This document shows positions 62,883 to 64,000 of a stretch of DNA of 64,000 nucleotides, in pieces. How positions within the stretch are numbered: the stretch's first letter is position 1; the number at the start of each line of letters is the position of its first letter. The DNA lies in assembly GCF_020831365.1 (NCBI RefSeq), contig NZ_JAJHPV010000002.1, positions 186,001 through 250,000 on the forward strand, read 5' to 3'. The notes under the pieces were generated by a model, which searched no databases, was not told the DNA's origin, and worked only from the letters and a program-made list of their open reading frames with translations. A program made the translations under genes and the position numbers. The DNA comes from Massilia agrisoli. Its GTDB lineage: Bacteria > Pseudomonadota > Gammaproteobacteria > Burkholderiales > Burkholderiaceae_D.

Positions 62883-63031
62883 GGTCATCCTCTTGTGAAC
62901 AAATGATCATCATTATCGTTGAACCGGCGCGAACGCGCAGGGCGCCGGAGCGTGCTGTAAAATTTGCGGCAGCCTTCCGATTTCCAATTGCCGGAGTACA
63001 CAAAATCCTACGTTTTTTCCTCATAGCGGCG

Positions 63032-63490
63032 ATGCGCATGCCGAAGCTGACGATCGCCCTTGCATTACTCGTGCTGGCAGCGTTGGCCAGCGCGATGACC
63101 TACACCGGTTTCCTTGTCGTCGGGGTGTTGGCTGATCACCTCGGCACAGGGCGCGTCGCGGCAGGCTTGCTGCTTGCCGCCCTTTTTGCAAGATTTCCTT
63201 GGATAAGCAAAGGCAAGCTGCGCATCGTTGGCGTATTGCCTCAACCTGTCCGTCGTCCGCTCATGGTGGGCTTGCTGGCGCTTTGCTTGCTGAACTTCCT
63301 GGCCCGAGGCGAGTACGTGCCCGCAGCTTTTACTGGTTTCACGACGACTTTTCTTCTTGCCTATCCCTGGTTGAGGCGAGCAATCTTCGAGCGAATGTTA
63401 TCGTCTTTCCTCACATTCGCTGGCCGAAACCCTCCTGCCGCCAAGGACGACATGGTGATCGATGGCGAATTCAGGGAAAAGAAAGAATGA
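63032..63490 (+). CDS. small integral membrane protein of unknown function
   Basis: About 152 residues with roughly four hydrophobic segments (about 5-35, 40-55, 75-95, 100-115) and a hydrophilic tail ending EFREKKE. No known family. Start choice is uncertain: ATG at 63032 or 63038, both without a strong ribosome site; a GGAG lies further upstream. GC content looks lower than in neighbours (for example TTTTTTCC and ATTTCCTTGG), which could mark a recently acquired gene. Confidence 0.5.
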   Translation: MRMPKLTIALALLVLAALASAMTYTGFLVVGVLADHLGTGRVAAGLLLAALFARFPWISKGKLRIVGVLPQPVRRPLMVGLLALCLLNFLARGEYVPAAFTGFTTTFLLAYPWLRRAIFERMLSSFLTFAGRNPPAAKDDMVIDGEFREKKE

Positions 63491-63577
63491 CGGAAACGAC
63501 GATGTGACCGCGCCGTGCCGTGGCCCTGCGCGGTATCGGTTAAAATCGTTGTCATCATTTACATTCCACCTCACTCG

Positions 63578-64000
63578 ATGAAACGCGGCCCGCTGCTAGT
63601 CACTCTCGCCTTCGTGGCCGTCGGCGTCGTGGCATGGGGGCTGGTGCAGGGGATGCGCGGGCCGACGCTGCCCGGTTACGAAGTGGCCGCGCGGCCACTG
63701 GTGCAGACCGTCGTGGCCACCGGCCGGGTCGCCGCCGTGTCGCGCGCACAGGTCGGCAGCCAGGTCACCGGCGTGGTGGTCGAACGGCGCGTGCGCGAGG
63801 GCGACAAGGTGCAGCCTGGCGACGTCCTTGCGGTGCTGCGCGCCGACGACCTTGAGGCATCCGTCCGTGAAGCAGAGGCTGCCCTGGCCCAGTTACAGCA
63901 ATCGACACGCCCGCAGGCGCAAGCCACATTGCGCGAGGCGCAGGCAAGGCTGGAGCAGGCCGGCCGTGAAGCCCGGCGGCGCCGCGACCTGTACCAGCGC
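63578..64000 (+). CDS. HlyD/MacA-type periplasmic adaptor of an efflux pump (5' end only)
   Basis: The first 141 residues, open to the window edge. MKRGPLLVTLAFVAVGVVAWG is a membrane anchor or signal. It is followed by the membrane-fusion-protein start YEVAARPLVQTVVATGRV, SRAQVGSQVTGVVVERRVREGDKVQPGDVLAVL, and then a heptad-rich coiled coil (EAEAALAQLQQ, EAQARLEQAGREARRR). This is the biotinyl-lipoyl/hairpin layout of RND or MacAB adaptors. The inner-membrane pump should lie just beyond the window. Confidence 0.88.
   Translation, partial: MKRGPLLVTLAFVAVGVVAWGLVQGMRGPTLPGYEVAARPLVQTVVATGRVAAVSRAQVGSQVTGVVVERRVREGDKVQPGDVLAVLRADDLEASVREAEAALAQLQQSTRPQAQATLREAQARLEQAGREARRRRDLYQR

Overview
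The window is GC-rich DNA with dense coding on both strands and short intergenic gaps. No tRNA, rRNA, CRISPR array or transposase gene was seen. Gene content and style suggest a free-living betaproteobacterium, most likely an Oxalobacteraceae of the Massilia/Duganella type. The pointers are a respiratory formate dehydrogenase operon with DUF3305/DUF3306 partners, a CysB-type LysR regulator beside a sulfate-binding protein, many c-di-GMP proteins and many exported peptidases. This placement is inference from gene families; no comparison was run.

Layout. 1-7.9 kb (minus strand): an ECF sigma factor, a membrane anti-sigma-like protein and an exported protein, then a thioesterase, a PQQ-type sugar dehydrogenase lipoprotein, a frameshifted M20 peptidase, an MFS transporter and two small exported proteins. 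8-11.2 kb (minus): a frameshifted MEDS-GGDEF-EAL protein, a Tat-exported DUF882 peptidase and a lipoprotein. 11.3-16.6 kb (plus): an M28 peptidase, an APC permease, a membrane-targeted methyltransferase and a serine hydrolase. 16.7-26.3 kb (plus): a periplasmic formate dehydrogenase operon of eleven genes. It holds a TorD-like chaperone, a tiny Tat protein, the molybdenum catalytic subunit, the Fe-S subunit, a tiny lipoprotein, the cytochrome b subunit, two low-complexity exported proteins, DUF3305, DUF3306 and a polyferredoxin. Several stop/start codons overlap, which suggests tight co-expression.

26.3-43.6 kb is rich in signalling genes: a PAS histidine kinase overlapping an HD-GYP phosphodiesterase, a divergent PAS-GGDEF-EAL protein, an S9 peptidase, two chemotaxis receptors, CysB and Sbp, and a Cache-GGDEF-EAL protein whose GGDEF site is degenerate. 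43.6-52.8 kb is a mixed metabolic region: PsiF-like protein, TPR protein, amidohydrolase, methyltransferase, CPA2 antiporter, old yellow enzyme and glutathione-dependent formaldehyde dehydrogenase. 53-64 kb holds stress and surface proteins: a luciferase-like oxidoreductase, a tandem CAP protein, DUF2058, DUF817, a PPOX-fold protein, fasciclin, a MerR regulator, a CAT-like acetyltransferase, a second M28 peptidase, a GST and the start of an efflux adaptor.

The most notable non-coding feature is a 197-bp transposase-less element at 52786-52982. It has 21/25-matching inverted ends and is flanked by T8 on both sides, as if inserted into the U-tract of the formaldehyde dehydrogenase terminator. 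Other repeats are paired hairpins (34599-34706 and inside that element), an 81-bp tandem pair (62014-62172) and a 55-bp-period array (44013-44156). Two genes (M20 peptidase, MEDS-GGDEF-EAL) are each broken by one base in a G-run, so either assembly error or real inactivation is possible.
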